Below, piece by piece: positions 38,981 to 48,882 of a DNA stretch of 64,000 nt. Under the pieces are notes generated by a model, which was not told where the DNA came from, ran no database searches, and saw only the letters and a list, made by a program, of their open reading frames with translations. The stretch is from Nitrobacter sp. Nb-311A. Its GTDB lineage: Bacteria > Pseudomonadota > Alphaproteobacteria > Rhizobiales > Xanthobacteraceae. Position 1 is the first letter of the stretch. The number at the start of each line of letters is the position of its first letter. Made by a program: the position numbers and the translations under genes. Location: NCBI RefSeq assembly GCF_000152905.1, contig NZ_CH672420.1, forward strand, positions 19,970-83,969, written 5' to 3'.

Positions 38981-40321
38981 TCATGCCCCGTTAAGGAAAT
39001 TCAGCGGATCAACCGGCGTAGATCCTTTTCGGATCTCGAAGTGGAGCTGCGGCGACCCCGCTTCACCCGACTGACCCGACTTGGCAATGACCTGGCCGCG
39101 CTTGATGGAATCTCCGCGCTTCACCAGCAGGTTACTGGCATGGGCATACGCGGTCACATAACCGTTGGAATGCCGAACCAGCACCAGGTTGCCGTAGCCC
39201 TTGAGTTCGTTGCCGGCATAGGCAACGACGCCGTCCTCGGCAGCCTTGACGGGCGTGCCCTCGGGCACCGCGACGTTGATGCCATCATTGGATTTACCGT
39301 TGGTCCGGGCGCCGTAGGCCGTGATCACGCGGCCACGCACCGGCCAGCGGAATGTCGGCAAGGCGCCGGTCGCCTCTGCGGCTTTCGTCGAATGTTTAAC
39401 CACGGCCGCTTGGGGCGTCGCCGTCGCAACCGCGAGGTTAACCTTCTGTACCGGACCTTCGGGCGCGGCAGCCGCGTGAACCGTGGGCGCAGGGGCAGGC
39501 TTGGGTGTGACGAGAGGCTTGGCCGGAGCGGCAACAGGATGCGCGGACACCGCAGCAACCTTCGTCGGCACCGTGATTTTCATGCCGACCTTCAGTTTCG
39601 CCTTCGGTTGCAACCCGTTCGCGCGAGCGAGCTCCCCGACGGAAATTTGATTGCGGCGCGCGATGCTCATCAACGTGTCGCCGCGATTGACGTAGTGGGT
39701 GCCGGACGCAGTCCTAGCGTTCGCGGGCTTCGCGGCCGGAGTGGTTTGGCTATCCGCCACTGACGCGCGCTTCGGAATGATCAGCCGCTGGCCAGGCTGC
39801 AACCGGCGAGGACCTCGGTAGCCATTAGCCTTCAGGATTTCAGCGGTGGACACGCCATATCGGCGCGACAATCCTTCCAGCGTATCGCTGGTGCCAACAA
39901 TGATCGGAGTGCCGCCGCCATGGTTCCAGCCGTCCCGCGCCGCGACAGGGCTTGAGGACTCGAGCGGACGCGCGGGAGACGCATGCGAAGGGACGCTGCG
40001 TCCATTGCTCGACGCAACCGGATAGGATTTTGGCGTCGATATCGGAGGCAGCGACTGGGACTGATACTGCGGTCGGGATTGATACGGCGGGCGCGTGTAC
40101 TGCGGCAACTCGCTACGTTGGATGGGAGCCACGGGCGCGGCAGGCACCGCGCCGGTCGTGTCGCGTTGCCATCCGAAATTTGATTGCTGCGGACCACTGT
40201 CGATTTGCGCGAGGCGCGAGGACATGTCCGCGCTGCATCCGGCAAAACCAATCGACACCAGCGCCAGCACCGCGACCTGCGGTACGCGACGCGAGTAAAG
40301 CAACTCGACGACACGGGACAT
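38981..40321 (-). CDS. NlpD-like LysM/LytM lipoprotein
   Basis: A 446-residue envelope protein. The N-terminus has a lipobox GFAGCSAD (lipidated Cys near 29). Two LysM peptidoglycan-binding repeats follow (about 148-192, IIVGTSDTLEGLSRRYG, and about 215-255, HYVNRGDTLMSIARRN), then a C-terminal LytM/M23 domain (about 335-445). The zinc ligands are degenerate: DGINVAVPEGTP replaces HxGxD, and QLHFEIR replaces HxH. Like NlpD/EnvC it should activate amidases rather than cut. It heads the nlpD-pcm-surE neighbourhood. Confidence 0.9.
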   Translation of the reverse strand: MSRVVELLYSRRVPQVAVLALVSIGFAGCSADMSSRLAQIDSGPQQSNFGWQRDTTGAVPAAPVAPIQRSELPQYTRPPYQSRPQYQSQSLPPISTPKSYPVASSNGRSVPSHASPARPLESSSPVAARDGWNHGGGTPIIVGTSDTLEGLSRRYGVSTAEILKANGYRGPRRLQPGQRLIIPKRASVADSQTTPAAKPANARTASGTHYVNRGDTLMSIARRNQISVGELARANGLQPKAKLKVGMKITVPTKVAAVSAHPVAAPAKPLVTPKPAPAPTVHAAAAPEGPVQKVNLAVATATPQAAVVKHSTKAAEATGALPTFRWPVRGRVITAYGARTNGKSNDGINVAVPEGTPVKAAEDGVVAYAGNELKGYGNLVLVRHSNGYVTAYAHASNLLVKRGDSIKRGQVIAKSGQSGEAGSPQLHFEIRKGSTPVDPLNFLNGA

Positions 40322-40472
40322 GGTTATTTACTCGTACGCAACGGAACTACAATTTGAGTAAACACACCGGCAGTAAACAAAGCCTTTCACCATGACACGT
40401 CTCCGCCTCCAGAATTAACGGCGGCGGACAATTATGCTCCGACCGCAGCCGGATTTGAGGCTGGCCGGACTA

Positions 40473-40551
40473 TAGCGTTTTCGAGCGAAGCACGTGCGGG
40501 CTTGACCAGGGATGGATGACCTCTTCGCGTGAAGAAAACGCGTCAAAACAA
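40473..40551. repeat. interspersed element copy
   Basis: AGCGTTTTCGAGCGAAGCAC, a divergent central part, then CTTCGCGTGAAGAAAACGCG. GCGTTTTC and GAAAACGC are inverted and could form a long hairpin just past the pcm stop. The centre is about 15 bases longer than in the other copies. Confidence 0.75.
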
Positions 40552-40586
40552 CTTTCAATCAATAACTTGCACGTGCTGAATACGCG

Positions 40587-41240
40587 CTAGAGTTCGCGGG
40601 CGATGCCCGGCAGCGCCGGCACGAAGCGGACGTCGATCAGTTCCTTGCGGATAATCCCGGCGGCGGCACGGCGCAGGAGGATCAGTGTCTGCCGTCCGTT
40701 CTGCGGACCGACAGGTGCGATCAAAAGCCCGTCCGGCTCAAGCCTGGTCGTTAGTGCCTCCGGGATCCGCTCCATTGCCGCAGTCACCATGATGCGGTCG
40801 AACTGCCCTGCTCCGGCAGGAATGTTGAAGCCGTCCCCCAGCAGGACTTCCACGTTATCGTAACCGAGCTGCTCCAGCCGGGCACGCGCACGATAAGCTA
40901 GCACCCGATATCGTTCAATCGTCACGACCTTGCGGCAAAGGCGCGAGAGGATGGCGGTCTGATAGCCCGAGCCGGTGCCGATCTCCAAGACCCGGTGATC
41001 GTCGCGTAATTCCAGCCGTTCGGTCATGTAGGCCACGACGAAGGGCTGGCTGATGGTCTGCCCGCAGGCAATCCCGAGTGCAGTGTCGCACCACGCATCC
41101 GCGCGATCGGCCTGTTCGACGAAAGCATCGCGCGGGACGCTATCCATCGCACGGAGCACGCGCTGATCACTAATACCGCGTCGCCGCAGGTTGAGTTGAA
41201 ACATCATCTTCTCGGGCGGCGGATGAGCGGCGGGGGACAT
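40587..41240 (-). CDS. pcm: protein-L-isoaspartate O-methyltransferase
   Basis: A 217-residue SAM-dependent repair enzyme that methylates L-isoaspartyl residues in aged proteins. [38 protein letters not shown] is the family N-terminal block, [18 protein letters not shown] is SAM motif I, and [27 protein letters not shown] completes the fold. Normal length. surE, its usual partner, is next on the same strand but separated by a plus-strand receiver gene. Confidence 0.96.
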   Translation of the reverse strand: MSPAAHPPPEKMMFQLNLRRRGISDQRVLRAMDSVPRDAFVEQADRADAWCDTALGIACGQTISQPFVVAYMTERLELRDDHRVLEIGTGSGYQTAILSRLCRKVVTIERYRVLAYRARARLEQLGYDNVEVLLGDGFNIPAGAGQFDRIMVTAAMERIPEALTTRLEPDGLLIAPVGPQNGRQTLILLRRAAAGIIRKELIDVRFVPALPGIAREL

Positions 41241-41521
41241 GAGCGAACTCTCGAGCGCCGGCGTTCGGCCAAGCGGTTGTCAAGACAAGTTGACGCAATC
41301 TGCGCAGATCGCCCGCCGGGTCAATCCGGCGAGGCAAGTATTTGTTCCGGCAACAATAACCGGCGACGAATTTGGGGCTGTCTCCGACGCCTCGAATTAC
41401 AATATTGCGCGGCTGCACTGGCCCGGCTACAGTGTAGACACCCGGCGTGTGACAACTGCGCGGATTGCGTTGGTCCGCACAATTTGCGATCCTGTGTTGG
41501 CGAAAGATCGGGACTTCTACC

Positions 41522-41902
41522 ATGGGACCAGCAAAGCCGGCCGGCGGTTCGGTATTCCTCGTCGAAGACGAGGTTATGATCCGCATGATGGTTGCGGATA
41601 TGCTGGAAGAACTCGGTTATAGCATCGCCGCCGAAGCGGGCGACATCGAGCAAGCTATCCAGCTCGCACATACCGCAAACTTCGACGTGGCGATTCTCGA
41701 CGTCAACGTCAACGGAAAGCTGATTTCCCCCGTAGCCGAGGTCGTCGCGAGCCGCAACCGGCCTTTCATTTTCGCTACGGGCTATGGCACGCAAGGGCTT
41801 CCGCCCGAATATCGCAACCGTCCGTCCTTGGAGAAACCGTTTCAGATGGATGGCCTTGCCGCCGTGATCCAGCGCACGCTCAAGGGCAGCGCCGCTGCCT
41901 GA
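41522..41902 (+). CDS. single-domain response regulator
   Basis: A 126-residue receiver. Acidic residues lie in FLVEDEVMIRMMV, the phosphoacceptor Asp in VAILDVNVNGK and Lys in SLEKPFQ. The ATGY-like switch segment (FIFATGYGTQGLP) resembles the FixJ-independent receivers common in rhizobia that often relay to HWE kinases. No kinase is adjacent. It is inserted on the opposite strand between pcm and surE. Confidence 0.92.
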   Translation: MGPAKPAGGSVFLVEDEVMIRMMVADMLEELGYSIAAEAGDIEQAIQLAHTANFDVAILDVNVNGKLISPVAEVVASRNRPFIFATGYGTQGLPPEYRNRPSLEKPFQMDGLAAVIQRTLKGSAAA

Positions 41903-41911
41903 GACAGCTAT

Positions 41912-42011
41912 AGCATTTTCCAGCGAAGCGGATACCGGTTCGCGTGAAGAAAATGTGTTAAGTCAGAAAGATGGAGTCCTTCACCCTTTCTGTGGAGCGG
42001 TGAAGGACTCC
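41912..42011. repeat. interspersed element followed by a 13-bp perfect hairpin
   Basis: The element copy reads AGCATTTTCCAGCGAAGCGG then ACCGGTTCGCGTGAAGAAAATG. It runs into GGAGTCCTTCACC (41973-41985), which is perfectly inverted at GGTGAAGGACTCC (41999-42011) with a 13-base loop. Placed between convergent genes (receiver and surE), it probably works as a two-way terminator. Confidence 0.75.
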
Positions 42012-42083
42012 GAACAATGTGGCGAACGACCGCTTTGAAGTCGACTGTCATTTTTTCAGCAAGCGACCCGATACCAAGCAAGT

Positions 42084-42851
42084 CTACTTGAAGCGCGCCG
42101 TCAGGATTTCGGCGAAGGCGTCGTCGGTGCGGTCCAGCCGCAGCGGCGTCACTGAAACACATTGTCCCGCAATTGCAGCAAGATCGGTGCCCAACCCGGG
42201 GGTATCCGAGTCGTCGGCCTTTTCGAATCCGATCCAGAAGTAAGGGTTGCCGCGGCCGTCGCGACGCTCATCGATCTTGAGAAAGCCGAGATTGCGCTTG
42301 CCCATCCGCGTCACCAGCACCCCGGCCACCTCCTCCGGCGCACAGGCGGGAAAATTGACGTTGACAACCGTGTTCTTCGGGATGCCGATGTCGATCACCT
42401 TGCGGAGGATCTGCGGCGCGAACGTACGCGCGGTCTCCCACACCGGTCTGTCGCCAGTTTCCAGACTGAACTCCTGCGACAGCGCGAAAGACGGCAGCCC
42501 GAGCATCGTGCCTTCGAGCGCCCCCGCGACCGTGCCGGAATACACCACATCCTCGGCGAGGTTGCGGCCGCGATTGACGCCGGACAGCACGAGATCAGGT
42601 CCTTTATCGGCGAGGATGTATCGCGAACCCATGATCACGCAATCGGTCGGCGTGCCCTTCACCGCGAAATGGCGGGGTCCAAGTTCGCGCAGCCGCAGCG
42701 GATCGTTGAGGGTCAGCGAATGCGAGACTCCGGACTGATCGTGCTCCGGTGCGACCACCCAGACATCATCGGACAAATCCCTTGCGATCTGCTCGACGAT
42801 TTCGAGCCCAGGCGCGTGGATACCATCGTCGTTAGTGCATAGAATCCGCAT
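42084..42851 (-). CDS. surE: 5'/3'-nucleotidase SurE
   Basis: A 255-residue metal-dependent phosphatase acting on nucleoside monophosphates. [15 protein letters not shown] carries the paired Asp metal ligands, [16 protein letters not shown] the Ser/Asn site, GTPTDCV and [25 protein letters not shown] the remaining ligands. The upstream extension of the frame (31 codons) lies in an interspersed repeat, so the ATG of [10 protein letters not shown] is the real start. Confidence 0.97.
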   Translation of the reverse strand: MRILCTNDDGIHAPGLEIVEQIARDLSDDVWVVAPEHDQSGVSHSLTLNDPLRLRELGPRHFAVKGTPTDCVIMGSRYILADKGPDLVLSGVNRGRNLAEDVVYSGTVAGALEGTMLGLPSFALSQEFSLETGDRPVWETARTFAPQILRKVIDIGIPKNTVVNVNFPACAPEEVAGVLVTRMGKRNLGFLKIDERRDGRGNPYFWIGFEKADDSDTPGLGTDLAAIAGQCVSVTPLRLDRTDDAFAEILTARFK

Positions 42852-42879
42852 TCGTGAAAGTGCCTCTTTCGGCCGCCGC

Positions 42880-42975
42880 GAGAGCGTTTCCGAGCGAAGT
42901 GGGTACCGGTTCGCGTGAAGAAAACGCGTCAAATCAAAAACCATAGAGCCCCGCTTCTAATTCTATCAGAAGCGG
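42880..42975. repeat. interspersed element with hairpin
   Basis: GAGAGCGTTTCCGAGCGAAGTGGG, ACCGGTTCGCGTGAAGAAAACGCG, then GAGCCCCGCTTCT...AGAAGCGG (CCGCTTCT 42951-42958 pairs with 42968-42975). Same composite as at 38.85 kb in the opposite orientation. It lies in the surE leader region. Confidence 0.72.
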
Positions 42976-43065
42976 AAAGGCTCCAGCCGTTCGGGACACG
43001 TCATATCCGGCCCGGCCGAACCTGGCAAACCGGACATTCCAGATGTGCTGATGTCATTCGCGCCG

Positions 43066-44394
43066 TCACCGCATGCTCGTCGCACGAGCGTCTTCCGCGC
43101 CCACGCGCTGCAGGAATCCCTTGGCCAGCGCGTGATACACACCTTCCTGACAGATCAACCGGGAACTGCCGTGGGCGATCAGCGCCGCCGCCATCAACGG
43201 CACCACCATCGCGTGATTGTCGGTCATTTCCGTCACGATCACGAAAGCAGTGATCGGCGCCTGCACCACGCCCGCAAAATACGCCACCATGCCGAGCAAT
43301 AAAATCGCACTCAGCGGAGTGCCAGGAAAGATATGCGCCACGTTTGAGCCGATGCCGGCGCCGGCTGCCAGCGATGGCGAGAAGATGCCGCCGGGAATGC
43401 CGCTCACCGTGGAGAGCAGCGTCGCAAGCAGCTTCAATACCCCGAAGCTCTCGGGTAGCGGCGTTTCGCTTTCCAGTGCGTGTTTCACCTGCGCATAGCC
43501 GGTGCCGTAGATCATGTCGCCCGACAAGTATCCGCATCCCGCAACGGCCAGCCCACATGCGAACGCAAACGGAAGCGGATGCTTCTTGATAAGCGCGCCG
43601 ATCCGCCCCGGAAGCCCAAAGGCCATTAAAATCACGAGCCGACTGAACAACCCGCCGGCAAGGCCGCCGACGACGCCGCAGATCGGCACCGCCATCCAGT
43701 CGATGCCATTGCCGAGCATGGTGGCGGTGTGGCCGAAGTATGCGTAATTCCCGACCAGCGCCAGCGAGGTCAGGCCGGCCGCGATCACCGCGCCGATGAT
43801 CAGGCCGCTGGTGCGCACCTCGAAGGCGCGGCTCATCTCCTCGATGCCGAAGACGATTCCGGCAAGCGGCGTGTTGAAAGCCGCAGCGACGCCCGCGGCC
43901 GCCCCCGCAAGGATCAGTCCGGGCTGTCGGCGCGGCGACATCCGCCCGATCGCGAACATGATGGATGCGCCGACCTGCACCGTCGGCCCTTCACGTCCCA
44001 CGGATGCGCCGCAGAGCAGGCCCAGCACCGTCAAAAAAATCTTCCCGACGCCGATGCGAAACGAGACCAGCCTACCGCGCGCCTCATGGTCATCGAGCTG
44101 GCGCGCTGCGATGGCTTGCGGAATACCGCTGCCTTGCGAGTTCGGAAAGAAACGCAGCGTGAGAAACACCGACAGCGTAAATCCGAGAGGGGTCACGACA
44201 AAGGAAGCATAGGGCCACTTTTCGAGCAGACGCGCGAACAGGAATTGAGCGAGGTCCGAAGCTTGCGTCAGTCCGACCGCAGCGGCGCCGACGGCAAGAC
44301 CGCCCGCGACGAAAATGATCCGCCGCTGCCATCGGGTCGAGATGACTCGGACCGACCGCAATTGCCTTTCGGTAAGCCGCGGCCTCTGCATCAT
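43066..44394 (-). CDS. ClC-type chloride channel/transporter
   Basis: A 442-residue inner-membrane protein of the ClC family. Selectivity motifs are intact: GSGIPQ (about 86-91), GREGPTVQ with the gating Glu (about 131-138) and [15 protein letters not shown] (about 350). The gating Glu suggests either a gated channel or a Cl-/H+ exchanger; the proton-side Glu was not assigned. Its ATG overlaps the serS stop by ATGA, so it is coupled to serS, and it is placed between serS and surE, which normally adjoin in this cluster. Confidence 0.93.
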   Translation of the reverse strand: MMQRPRLTERQLRSVRVISTRWQRRIIFVAGGLAVGAAAVGLTQASDLAQFLFARLLEKWPYASFVVTPLGFTLSVFLTLRFFPNSQGSGIPQAIAARQLDDHEARGRLVSFRIGVGKIFLTVLGLLCGASVGREGPTVQVGASIMFAIGRMSPRRQPGLILAGAAAGVAAAFNTPLAGIVFGIEEMSRAFEVRTSGLIIGAVIAAGLTSLALVGNYAYFGHTATMLGNGIDWMAVPICGVVGGLAGGLFSRLVILMAFGLPGRIGALIKKHPLPFAFACGLAVAGCGYLSGDMIYGTGYAQVKHALESETPLPESFGVLKLLATLLSTVSGIPGGIFSPSLAAGAGIGSNVAHIFPGTPLSAILLLGMVAYFAGVVQAPITAFVIVTEMTDNHAMVVPLMAAALIAHGSSRLICQEGVYHALAKGFLQRVGAEDARATSMR

Positions 44395-45830
44395 CCCTCG
44401 CGACCAATCATCTTGAGGCCGCCCATATAGGGCTGCAACACATCGGGCACGGCGATGGAGCCGTCGGCCTGCTGGTAGGTCTCCATCACCGCGATCAGCG
44501 CGCGGCCGACAGCAGTGCCGGAGCCGTTGAGCGTGTGGACAAAGCGCGGCTTGCCGTCGCTCGCGCGATAGCGCGCATCCATGCGCCGCGCCTGGAAATC
44601 GCCGCACACCGAGCAGGATGAAATTTCGCGGTAAGCGCCGCCTTCCCCCTGACCTGAGATTTGTCCTGGCATCCAGACCTCGATGTCGTAGGTCTTCTGC
44701 GAGGCGAATCCCATGTCGCCGGTGCACAGCGTCATCACGCGATAATGCAAATCGAGACGGCGCAGCACTTCTTCCGCGCATGACAACATGCGCTCGTGCT
44801 CGTCTTTTGAGGTTTCCGGCGTCGTGATCGAGACCAGTTCGACCTTGGTGAACTGATGCTGACGGATCATGCCGCGCGTATCGCGGCCCGCCGCCCCCGC
44901 CTCAGCGCGGAAGCACGGCGTCAGCGCGGTGAAGCGCAGCGGCAGTTCTTTTTCATCGAGGATGGATTCGCGGACGAGATTTGTGAGCGAGACTTCGGCG
45001 GTGGGGATGAGCCAATAACGATCTTCATGATACTGAAGTTCTTCAAAATTAAACTCGACCGTTCGTGCTTTCTCAACTCCATAGCGTTCGGCCTCGTCCA
45101 AAGCTCTCTGCCAAACCTCAGCCATACCCTTTCGATCTTCGGACAAATCAATTGGGCCAGCAAACGTAGCAAATTGATCCTCTAGGAACTTCGGCAATTG
45201 CGCCGTGCCGAACATCGCATCGTCGCGCACAAGCAGAGGCGGGTTAACCTCGGTATAGCCGTGCTCGCCGGTGTGAACGTCGAGGAAAAATTGTCCGATG
45301 GCGCGTTCAAGCCGCGCCAGTCCCCGCTTCAGCACCACGAAGCGCGCGCCGGACAGTTTTGCCGCCGCCTCGAAATCCATATCGCCGAGCGCGCCGCCGA
45401 GATCGTCGTGCGGTTTCGGCGCGAACGCATAATCGCGCTTTTTTCCGAAGATATGATGCTGCACGTTGCTATGCTCGTCGGCGCCATAGGGCACCTCGTC
45501 GAGCGGCAGGTTCGGAATCTCGGACAGCGCTTTCTTCAACTCCTCGTCCGCCGCCTTCGCCGCCGCTTCCATCTCCGGCATGGTGGTCTTGAGTTCGGCG
45601 ACCTCCGCCATCAGCTTTGCGGCGCGCGCCTCGTCCTTCATTTTCTTGGCGTCGCCAATTTCTTTGGACGCCGCGTTGCGTCGCGCCTGAAATGACTCAG
45701 CCACACGAATGCGTGCTCTTCTGAGCTCATCTATTGAGATCAAGTGATCCGCTTGAGGCTCAAGCCCCCGCCGTTTCAGCGCGGCGTCGAAGGCTTGCGG
45801 GTTGTCGCGGATGGCTTTGATGTCGTGCAT
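44391..45830 (-). CDS. serS: seryl-tRNA synthetase
   Basis: A 479-residue class II synthetase. The N-terminal tRNA-binding coiled coil (about 30-110) is followed by the class II core: motif 2 [29 protein letters not shown] and motif 3 [20 protein letters not shown]. An insertion region around residues 225-270 ([26 protein letters not shown]) lengthens the protein slightly beyond the usual 425-430. Base composition drops to roughly 40-50% GC over about 45000-45190, the part that includes the insertion; flanking DNA is near 60%. Confidence 0.96.
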   Translation of the reverse strand: MHDIKAIRDNPQAFDAALKRRGLEPQADHLISIDELRRARIRVAESFQARRNAASKEIGDAKKMKDEARAAKLMAEVAELKTTMPEMEAAAKAADEELKKALSEIPNLPLDEVPYGADEHSNVQHHIFGKKRDYAFAPKPHDDLGGALGDMDFEAAAKLSGARFVVLKRGLARLERAIGQFFLDVHTGEHGYTEVNPPLLVRDDAMFGTAQLPKFLEDQFATFAGPIDLSEDRKGMAEVWQRALDEAERYGVEKARTVEFNFEELQYHEDRYWLIPTAEVSLTNLVRESILDEKELPLRFTALTPCFRAEAGAAGRDTRGMIRQHQFTKVELVSITTPETSKDEHERMLSCAEEVLRRLDLHYRVMTLCTGDMGFASQKTYDIEVWMPGQISGQGEGGAYREISSCSVCGDFQARRMDARYRASDGKPRFVHTLNGSGTAVGRALIAVMETYQQADGSIAVPDVLQPYMGGLKMIGREG

Positions 45831-45928
45831 GATAAAATTCCGGTGTCGTAGCCAAGCATAGCCGTTTGAAGAACGGCGTCGCTTCCGCTCGCCTACCGGC
45901 CATCCCCGTGGTCTCTAAAAGACGTGGA

Positions 45929-45949
45929 TGCCCGGCACAAGGCCGGGCA
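45929..45949. repeat. short intergenic palindrome
   Basis: TGCCCGGC (45929-45936) pairs with GCCGGGCA (45942-45949), loop ACAAG, inside 'gtggatgcccggcacaaggc'. Elements of this form recur in intergenic DNA of the Bradyrhizobium group. It sits between serS and tatC and lacks a T-run on the minus strand. Confidence 0.6.
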
Positions 45950-45994
45950 CGACGTAATGGACAATTCATCGGATAAGTCCGCTAAACGGCGCCC

Positions 45995-46804
45995 CTACTC
46001 CGCGGGATTTTCCGCAGGCGGCGAGGTGGCGGCGGAGCCGGAGGGCTTGGCGGCTTTCTTCTCGACGATAGCCACGGCAAGGATCGAGCCCTCGTAGAGC
46101 AGGAGCAGCGGCAGCGCCAGGGACATCTGGCTCAGCACATCCGGCGGCGTCAGCACCGCCGCGATGACAAACGCGCCGACGATGAAATAGCGTCGCTTGG
46201 CGCGCAGGCCTTTCGAGGTAACGATGCCGATCCGCCCGAGCAACGTCAGGATCACCGGCAACTGGAAGGCGATGCCGAATGCGAAGATCAAGGACATTGT
46301 CAGCGATAGAAACTCACCGACCTTGGGCAGCAACTGGATTTCCGCGGTTCCGGGACCCGCCATCTGCTGCATCCCGAGCGAGAGCCGCACCAGCATCGGC
46401 AGCACCACGAAATACACCACCGTCGCGCCGAACACGAAGAACATCGGGGTCGCAATCAGGTAGGGCAGGAAAGCATTGCGCTCGTGTTTATAGAGTCCGG
46501 GCGCCACGAACTTGTAGACCTGCGTCGCCACGATCGGAAACGAGATAAAGGCGGCGCCGAACAGCGCAAGCTTGAGCTGGGTGATGAAATATTCAAGCAG
46601 CGCGGTGTAGATGAACTTCGAGTTCTCCGCGCCCGCGACCCAGACGAACGGCCATATCAGGACGTTGTAGATCTGCCGGGCGAAGAAGAAGCAGGCGATA
46701 AACGCCACGCCAAAGCCGACCAGCGCCTTGATCAACCGAGAGCGCAGCTCGATCAGGTGATCCATCAGGGGGGCCTTGCTGGCCTCGATGTCCTCGTCGC
46801 TCAT
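45995..46804 (-). CDS. tatC: Sec-independent translocase subunit TatC
   Basis: A 269-residue membrane protein with six helices; it is the receptor for twin-arginine signal peptides. [40 protein letters not shown] residues and [18 protein letters not shown] are all present. The C-terminal tail is Ala/Pro/Ser-rich. Its ATG overlaps the tatB stop by ATGA. Confidence 0.97.
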   Translation of the reverse strand: MSDEDIEASKAPLMDHLIELRSRLIKALVGFGVAFIACFFFARQIYNVLIWPFVWVAGAENSKFIYTALLEYFITQLKLALFGAAFISFPIVATQVYKFVAPGLYKHERNAFLPYLIATPMFFVFGATVVYFVVLPMLVRLSLGMQQMAGPGTAEIQLLPKVGEFLSLTMSLIFAFGIAFQLPVILTLLGRIGIVTSKGLRAKRRYFIVGAFVIAAVLTPPDVLSQMSLALPLLLLYEGSILAVAIVEKKAAKPSGSAATSPPAENPAE

Positions 46805-47316
46805 GACGCTTTGGCGTCCCTGGCCGTCTCGCCGCCGCCGGCCTCATGCGGCGCTTCCGGCGCAACCGCGGGCGGTTCGACAGGAGTAGCGTTCTGGACT
46901 TCCGGCGTGATCGCCAGCGGCCCGGATGCGCGCGCCTCGGTATCGGCTTGCGTCAAAGTCCCAGGAATCCCGGCCTCCGGCGTGGCAGCGGATACGGCTG
47001 GTTTATCCGCCTCGGGTTTGTCGAGGTCCTCGAGCCTGGGCGGCTCGCCGAGGGTGTCGGTCAGCCTGGTCATCAGGTTGCCACGGGTCAGGCCGCTGGT
47101 GGCGTCGCGTACTTCGTCGAAGGATTTTTTGAGATCGGCCATTTCGGCCTCGCGCATGGCCTCGTTGAACTGGCCCTGAAATTCAGCCGCCATCCTGCGC
47201 GCCTTGCCCATCCACTGCCCGACCGTGCGCAGGACGCCGGGCAGCTCCTTCGGGCCGATCGCGATCAGCGCGACGACCGCGATGACGAGCAGTTCACTCC
47301 ACCCGATGTCGAACAT
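46801..47316 (-). CDS. tatB: Sec-independent translocase subunit TatB
   Basis: A 171-residue single-helix protein starting [30 protein letters not shown], the TatB hallmark with conserved Glu and GP hinge. An amphipathic helix follows (about 30-75), then a long Ala/Pro/Glu-rich tail. TatB passes the substrate from TatC to TatA. tatA lies 169 bases upstream on the same strand. Confidence 0.97.
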   Translation of the reverse strand: MFDIGWSELLVIAVVALIAIGPKELPGVLRTVGQWMGKARRMAAEFQGQFNEAMREAEMADLKKSFDEVRDATSGLTRGNLMTRLTDTLGEPPRLEDLDKPEADKPAVSAATPEAGIPGTLTQADTEARASGPLAITPEVQNATPVEPPAVAPEAPHEAGGGETARDAKAS

Positions 47317-47485
47317 GAGACTTTCCGCTCACGCGAGGCTCGCGCCGGCCTTCCCGCGGCGCAGTCTGCGTCCGCTGTCAGGACTTGCCTGAAGCCGGCA
47401 CAGGGATCAATGCGCTTCGACAGCCCTGCCCCATCCTGATGATCACGCCCTCGATTATCGTCCCGGATCGCGCGCCGTGCCCGCG

Positions 47486-47722
47486 TCAGATGACTTTGCT
47501 GCCGGTGTCAGACCGCGCCGTACCGGACCTGTCTGCATTGTGATCGATCGTCTTCACGGGTTCGGACTTTTCCGCAGTGTTCTCATCGTCCTTCATGCCC
47601 TTCTTGAAAGCCTTGATGCCCTGCGCGACGTCCCCCATCAGGTCGGAGATCTTGCCACGGCCAAACAGCAGCAGGATCACTGCGACCACCACGATCCAGT
47701 GCCAGATGCTCAGTGAACCCAT
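47486..47722 (-). CDS. tatA: Sec-independent translocase subunit TatA
   Basis: A 78-residue protein: [45 protein letters not shown] is the TatA helix-hinge-amphipathic helix, with FGRGK at the hinge and KAFKKGM. It forms the protein-conducting oligomer. The frame extends 34 codons upstream without support. Confidence 0.97.
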   Translation of the reverse strand: MGSLSIWHWIVVVAVILLLFGRGKISDLMGDVAQGIKAFKKGMKDDENTAEKSEPVKTIDHNADRSGTARSDTGSKVI

Positions 47723-47877
47723 CTGCAACCTCCTAAGTCGGCGGCCGGGGTTCGGCCGAAGTTGTATGGAACGTAGGCTCGGGGACTGGCAAAAACAAGG
47801 ATTGAGGGCCCCGCAAGGCATCAATAACGAGGGGCGACCTTATGACTTCAAGACCGACGCCCCGCTTGAGCGCTTCG

Positions 47878-48543
47878 TCAAAACACGAAAGCCGACGGTT
47901 GCTCGAGGCCCGGCAGGACCGGGACCGACGCATCGAAGAGAGGCCGGTTTCCAAAATCGGAACGCGAGTGCGTGACGATGACCGCCCTAGGCGCACCACT
48001 CATGGCAAAAACGCCGACCAGACGACCCTCGGGAGCGAGCTGCCCGTAAAGCGTATCGGGAACAATCTCGGTTGCGCCCTCCAGAATGATCACGTCATAA
48101 GGTGCGCGGGCGGGCGCTCCTTCGCATGCCGCGGCCGTAACGATGGTCACATGATCGAGGCCGAGGCTCGCGAGAATGTCCGAGGCCTTCGCCGCCAGCC
48201 CCGGATCGCTCTCGGTCGCCGTCACCCGATCAGCGAGTTTCGCTACCAACGCAGCGGTATAGCCGGTTGCACAGCCCACCACGAGCACATTGTCGGTGCT
48301 CTTGATCTCGGAAGCCTGGATCATCCTGGCGACGACCATGGGCTTGATGAGATAGCGTTTCGACGCGCCTCTTTCGCTGACGTCGAGATCGAGATCCAGA
48401 TAAGCTAGCGCGCGGCGATCCTCGGGAACGAAAATCTCACGCGGAAGAGCCGACATCGCGTCGATGATCCGCAGATCGGTGACGTCGCTGGTCCGTACCT
48501 GACCGTCAACCATTTTCCCGCGAGCGGTCGAAAAGTCAGACAT
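47878..48543 (-). CDS. PCMT-like methyltransferase family protein
   Basis: A 221-residue relative of protein-L-isoaspartate methyltransferase, distinct from pcm at 40.6 kb. FSTARGKMVDGQVRTSDVTDLRIIDAMSALPREIFVPEDRRALAYLD is the family block; the SAM site reads VLVVGCATGYTAALVAKL. The invariant substrate-binding Thr-Ile-Ser-Gln segment of true PCMTs is replaced by RYLIKPMVVARMI, as in the alphaproteobacterial paralogue of unknown substrate. The ATG giving MSDFSTARG is chosen. Confidence 0.88.
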   Translation of the reverse strand: MSDFSTARGKMVDGQVRTSDVTDLRIIDAMSALPREIFVPEDRRALAYLDLDLDVSERGASKRYLIKPMVVARMIQASEIKSTDNVLVVGCATGYTAALVAKLADRVTATESDPGLAAKASDILASLGLDHVTIVTAAACEGAPARAPYDVIILEGATEIVPDTLYGQLAPEGRLVGVFAMSGAPRAVIVTHSRSDFGNRPLFDASVPVLPGLEQPSAFVF

Positions 48544-48807
48544 CGGCAATTCCTCAAACCCGGCACTAGAGTTCCCGGAGGACTAAGGCACCCCCCTGGT
48601 CGATGCAAGCGTTTGCTGAGGCAACCATCCTCCGCCGCCGCATTTGTCGCAGCGTTTTCTGTCAGTTGCGGAAAATGCGTGATCCTCGTCGGGATATCGG
48701 AGCCGTCCCGCCTGCCCCTATCCAGAGACGCCGGAGTGTCCATTTCTGCTTTGCAAGCGCTGGAGGCTTTGTTATACGCTGCTCCTTGCGGAGGATGCTT
48801 CGCCTGT

Positions 48808-48882
48808 TCCCTGGTAGCTCAGCGGTAGAGCATTCGACTGTTAATCGAATGGTCGCTGGTTCGAATCCAGCCCGGGGAGCCA
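48808..48882 (+). tRNA. tRNA-Asn (anticodon GTT)
   Basis: A complete cloverleaf of 75 bases with encoded CCA. The acceptor stem TCCCTGG pairs with CCGGGGA (one T-G pair), the D arm is GCTCAGCGGTAGAGC, the anticodon loop CTGTTAA has GTT at 48840-48842, and the T arm is GCTGGTTCGAATCCAGC. The discriminator is G. The 3' half is shared with the recombinase gene on the opposite strand. Confidence 0.97.
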
